Positions 61,744-64,000 of a DNA stretch of 64,000 nucleotides are shown in pieces. Below the pieces are notes generated by a model. The model was not told the origin of the DNA. It saw only the letters and a program-made list of their open reading frames with translations, and made no database searches. The stretch covers positions 1 to 64,000 of the forward strand of contig CAZWVA010000002.1 in the NCBI GenBank assembly GCA_964636885.1. Reading direction: 5' to 3'. This stretch comes from CAZWVA01 sp964636885 (GTDB taxonomy: Bacteria > Desulfobacterota_D > UBA1144 > Nemesobacterales > CSP1-2). Position 1 is the stretch's first letter. Each line of letters begins with the position of its first letter. The position numbers and the translations under genes are program-made.

Positions 61744-63120
61744 ATGACTCAAAACGATCTACGTATCATCGTGGTAGGAGGGGGTGCTGCTGGGATCTCA
61801 GCAGCATCCACGGCAAGGTCCGTAGCCCCTCAGGCCTCGGTTATCCTTTTTACCGAGTTTGAAGATGTGGCATATAGCCCCTGTGGTATTCCATTCGTTC
61901 ATGGAAGGGAGATCCCTGATTTTAAGAGCCTTTTTCTTCAAACCCCTGAGCACTATGCCGAGATCGGAATAGACCTCAGGCTCCAAACAACCGTTACCGG
62001 GATAGATCTCGAAAAGCGTACTGTAAGTGTTGGCTCCCAGGTATTTCCCTGGGACCGTCTTGTTATCGCTACCGGATTCGAGTATGAAAAGCCTGCCATT
62101 CCGGGTGTAGACCTAGAGGGGCTTTACTATGTAAAAAACATCCGCCGCGCAATGGAGTTTGACAAGATACTCGATCAGGTAAAGAGGGTCGTCGTTGTAT
62201 CGGCAACGCCACTGGGGATCGAGATGACTGGAAACCTCGCCCAGAGGGGGCTTGAGACGCACCTTGTGGATGAAGGCCCTTGGCTTATGTCAGAGGTTGC
62301 CGACCCGGACATAATGCAACCCGTGCAGAAGTCTCTCGAGGAACTTGGGGCAAGGATCTATCTGGGGACAAAGGTGCTTGAGTTTAAGGGGGAAAACGGA
62401 AGGGTAAGATCCATCAGCACCACGGCTGGGGACATAGAATGCGATGTGGTTGTTATCGCTACTCATAAGAAGCCGAATAACCGTCTTTCCCGCGAGGCGG
62501 GGCTAAAGATAGGGGCAACGGGTGGGATAATAGTGGACGACCATATGAGAACCTCTATGAAGGATGTTTATGCGGCCGGTGACTGCATAGAGGTCATTCA
62601 CGGTGTGACCGATCTTCCCATTCAGGGGCTTTCCGGGAGTCACGCCTACTCTCAGGGAAGGGTGGCGGGGGCCAACGCCGCGGGCGATGACCGGGCCTAT
62701 GACCCGGTATATGTCCCTTGGGGAATGGTAGGGGGAAGGGTCCAGATCGGTGGGGTTTCTCTTGGAGAAACCCTGCATAAGGCCCTGGGGATACCACATA
62801 TAGTAGCCGCCGCGCAGGGGATTTCGAGGGCGAGGTACTATCCTGGGGTAAGCAGGATCCTAGTAAAACTCATCGCCGACCCGAAAACGCTTCGCGTGAT
62901 GGGTGCTCAAATGGCGGGTGGCGAGGGGATTAAAGAGAGGGCCGATTTTCTCGCATTTGCCATAAAGCGCGGGGCTACTCTCGAAGACTTTGCCTGGATG
63001 GAAAACGTCTATTCTCCTCCGATCGGGGCATTGATGGAGCCGATTGCCCTTGCGGCACAGGCTGGATTGGCTGAATTGAAGAAGCGAGGAGCCGAACCCC
63101 CCAAATTCGCTGGTGCATGA
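61744..63120 (+). CDS. FAD-dependent pyridine nucleotide-disulfide oxidoreductase (CoA-disulfide reductase/NADH oxidase type)
   Basis: About 458 residues. FAD-binding VVGGGAAGISAA (11-22), the redox-active Cys47 in YSPCGIPFVHG, a second dinucleotide fold (VVVSATPLGIEMTGNLAQRG), VYAAGDCIEV and a C-terminal dimerisation domain. Members reduce CoA disulfide, O2 or related substrates with NAD(P)H. Known Nit1C clusters contain a different flavoprotein (MSMEG_0569/NitH); this may replace it or supply electrons to the radical SAM enzyme. I chose ATG at 61744 (AGAGGTG upstream). Confidence 0.87.
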   Translation: MTQNDLRIIVVGGGAAGISAASTARSVAPQASVILFTEFEDVAYSPCGIPFVHGREIPDFKSLFLQTPEHYAEIGIDLRLQTTVTGIDLEKRTVSVGSQVFPWDRLVIATGFEYEKPAIPGVDLEGLYYVKNIRRAMEFDKILDQVKRVVVVSATPLGIEMTGNLAQRGLETHLVDEGPWLMSEVADPDIMQPVQKSLEELGARIYLGTKVLEFKGENGRVRSISTTAGDIECDVVVIATHKKPNNRLSREAGLKIGATGGIIVDDHMRTSMKDVYAAGDCIEVIHGVTDLPIQGLSGSHAYSQGRVAGANAAGDDRAYDPVYVPWGMVGGRVQIGGVSLGETLHKALGIPHIVAAAQGISRARYYPGVSRILVKLIADPKTLRVMGAQMAGGEGIKERADFLAFAIKRGATLEDFAWMENVYSPPIGALMEPIALAAQAGLAELKKRGAEPPKFAGA

Positions 63121-63134
63121 AAAGGGAAGGCTAA

Positions 63135-63398
63135 ATGTCAGAGAAAAGATCATTCGGTGAGTGGTTGAGAAAAAACGCCGAAAAATACCTGCTCGAAGCC
63201 GCCGCAGATGAGATGGCAGTCCGTTACCCTGGTCTCTGTGTGAAACCCTACAGAGAAAGGGGAATCGTCCCCTTCTTCTGGAGGAGCGTCTTTGTCCCCA
63301 TTTATTCAAGGATCCCCTGGAGCATCCGCAAGAAGGTGATCCTTTTTAGCTCCTATCCCACTGGGGAACGCCCCCAGTGGAAGAGGCGGAGTTACTAA
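63135..63398 (+). CDS. Unknown 87-residue protein in the nitrogen cluster
   Basis: Starts 14 bp after the flavoprotein stop, with AAGGGAAGG as ribosome site. It is basic, with an amphipathic N-terminal helix (FGEWLRKNAEKYLLEAAADE), PYRERGIVPFFWRSVFVPIY in the centre and a Lys/Arg-rich end. No cysteines apart from one and no family recognised. The spacing suggests a genuine operon member, perhaps a small subunit. The next gene is in the same frame. Confidence 0.6.
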   Translation: MSEKRSFGEWLRKNAEKYLLEAAADEMAVRYPGLCVKPYRERGIVPFFWRSVFVPIYSRIPWSIRKKVILFSSYPTGERPQWKRRSY

Positions 63399-63464
63399 GA
63401 CACGGGCCTGATTCTGGGATCTAGGGTATCTCCCCTGCCCTCTTTGGTTGTTGGATTTCTTGAT

Positions 63465-64000
63465 ATGCTAGTTGTCGCTGAGGCCATAGGTTACAAGGCA
63501 CTAAAGGCGCTAAGAGGTTCCGGAGGAACGGCCAGGGTGTATAGCGCTTTTGATCACGCCCTTTATATAAGACCCCGCAGGGGTTCCCTTATAAGTGTGA
63601 TTAGAGACAGGGACTACATAGGCCCAGCCTCAATATTGCTCAGGGAATCCAGTTATATGGATTTTAAGTCAATGGGTATTAATGAGGGGACGAGAATAGA
63701 GGTTAGAAATGATAGACTGGTCTTTCAGGGTAGTGTACTCACGATTGAGATGGGTAGCCCCTCTATCTGGTTCCCTCCTCCCATTCCTCGGCGAAGCGAA
63801 CTCGTGGGATTGGGGAGCATGAGCCTAAACCTCAGGGTCCTTAGGGATATGATATACACCGCCCCGAGCCGGGAAGGGCTGGTTCCGCTCTTAGAGAACG
63901 TTGAGCTATACGGGCCCCTTCAGATCTTTCTTAAACCGCAAAAGCCCACGCTTTCTGAGAGGACAAGACCCTATATAGAAACGCTCATGTGGGGGCTTTT
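63465..64000 (+). CDS. allH: DUF2877 protein, AllH-like, cut by the window edge
   Basis: From ATG at 63465 the frame runs open to base 64000 (at least 178 residues). VYSAFDHALYIRPRRGSLIS, VIRDRDYIGPASILLRESSY and SPSIWFPPPIP look like the N-terminal part of DUF2877 (YlbF/AllH). AllH is the third subunit of the oxamate carbamoyltransferase with AllF and AllG. Earlier starts (TTG at 63444) are open because the frame has no stop back to 63398. The rest is beyond the window. Confidence 0.72.
   Translation, partial: MLVVAEAIGYKALKALRGSGGTARVYSAFDHALYIRPRRGSLISVIRDRDYIGPASILLRESSYMDFKSMGINEGTRIEVRNDRLVFQGSVLTIEMGSPSIWFPPPIPRRSELVGLGSMSLNLRVLRDMIYTAPSREGLVPLLENVELYGPLQIFLKPQKPTLSERTRPYIETLMWGL

Noticed and set aside
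1..64000. CRISPR arrays
   Set aside because: No regularly spaced repeats of 20-40 bases were seen; the only close repeats are the short octamers at 2814-2852.

Overview
The window reads as chromosomal DNA of a Gram-negative bacterium with a two-membrane envelope. Evidence is an RND/TolC efflux set, an MlaE-type permease, several lipobox lipoproteins, an O-antigen ligase and GDP-fucose synthesis genes. Heavy use of AGG/AGA and ATA codons, strong AGGAGG-type ribosome binding sites and frequent TTG/GTG starts suggest a deep-branching Desulfobacterota- or Nitrospirota-like lineage, but sequence alone does not fix this.

Layout. 1-3.02 kb is the right end of an integrative element (DnaB-N/AAA ATPase, excisionase-like HTH protein, unknown protein) ending at a tRNA-Glu 3' fragment that looks like an attachment site. 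3.2-3.8 kb is an IS256-type insertion sequence remnant. 4-10.6 kb holds GDP-mannose dehydratase, GDP-fucose synthase, a decayed antitoxin/PIN-toxin pair, O-antigen ligase, an M29-like aminopeptidase and a secreted beta-helix protein. 10.9-17.9 kb holds a giant GAF/PAS histidine kinase, a zinc-ribbon protein, ComM, an inositol monophosphatase and a GAF protein.

18-25 kb is a little-understood operon headed by a strong promoter and a fluoride riboswitch. It encodes an unknown protein, two HEAT-repeat proteins, two coiled-coil proteins, a Cys/His-rich protein, a metallophosphoesterase and a dynamin-like GTPase, with an enolase pseudogene in the middle. 25-36 kb is a metal-resistance block: MFS transporter, OmpR/CusS-type two-component system, its probable operator, PAP2 phosphatase, TolC-like protein, membrane fusion protein, RND pump, then an ArsR regulator and a DUF318 permease. 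37-40 kb is a fluoride-defence block: two further fluoride riboswitches, back to back, lead a Na+/H+ antiporter plus UspA on one side and CrcB/FluC plus DUF190 on the other. 40-52 kb is mostly housekeeping (MlaE, PiT/DUF47, tRNA-Gln, IspE, TrmB, AroB, Apt, LysM/M23, SurE, tRNA-Pro, MerR) with two small genes that each need a -1 frameshift.

52.6-64 kb is the most striking part. A strong promoter leads a co-oriented run that merges two known gene sets: homologues of the nitrilase-1 (Nit1C) cluster (GNAT acetyltransferase, AIR-synthase-like protein, Sll0783-type protein, MSMEG_0568-type radical SAM protein) and homologues of the oxamate carbamoyltransferase set AllF (FdrA), AllG (DUF1116), AllH (DUF2877, cut by the window edge) with carbamate kinase. 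An XRE-cupin regulator, a TIM-barrel amidohydrolase and a flavoprotein complete it. No nitrilase is present. I infer a nitrogen-compound pathway that ends in carbamoyl phosphate and ATP + NH3 + CO2.
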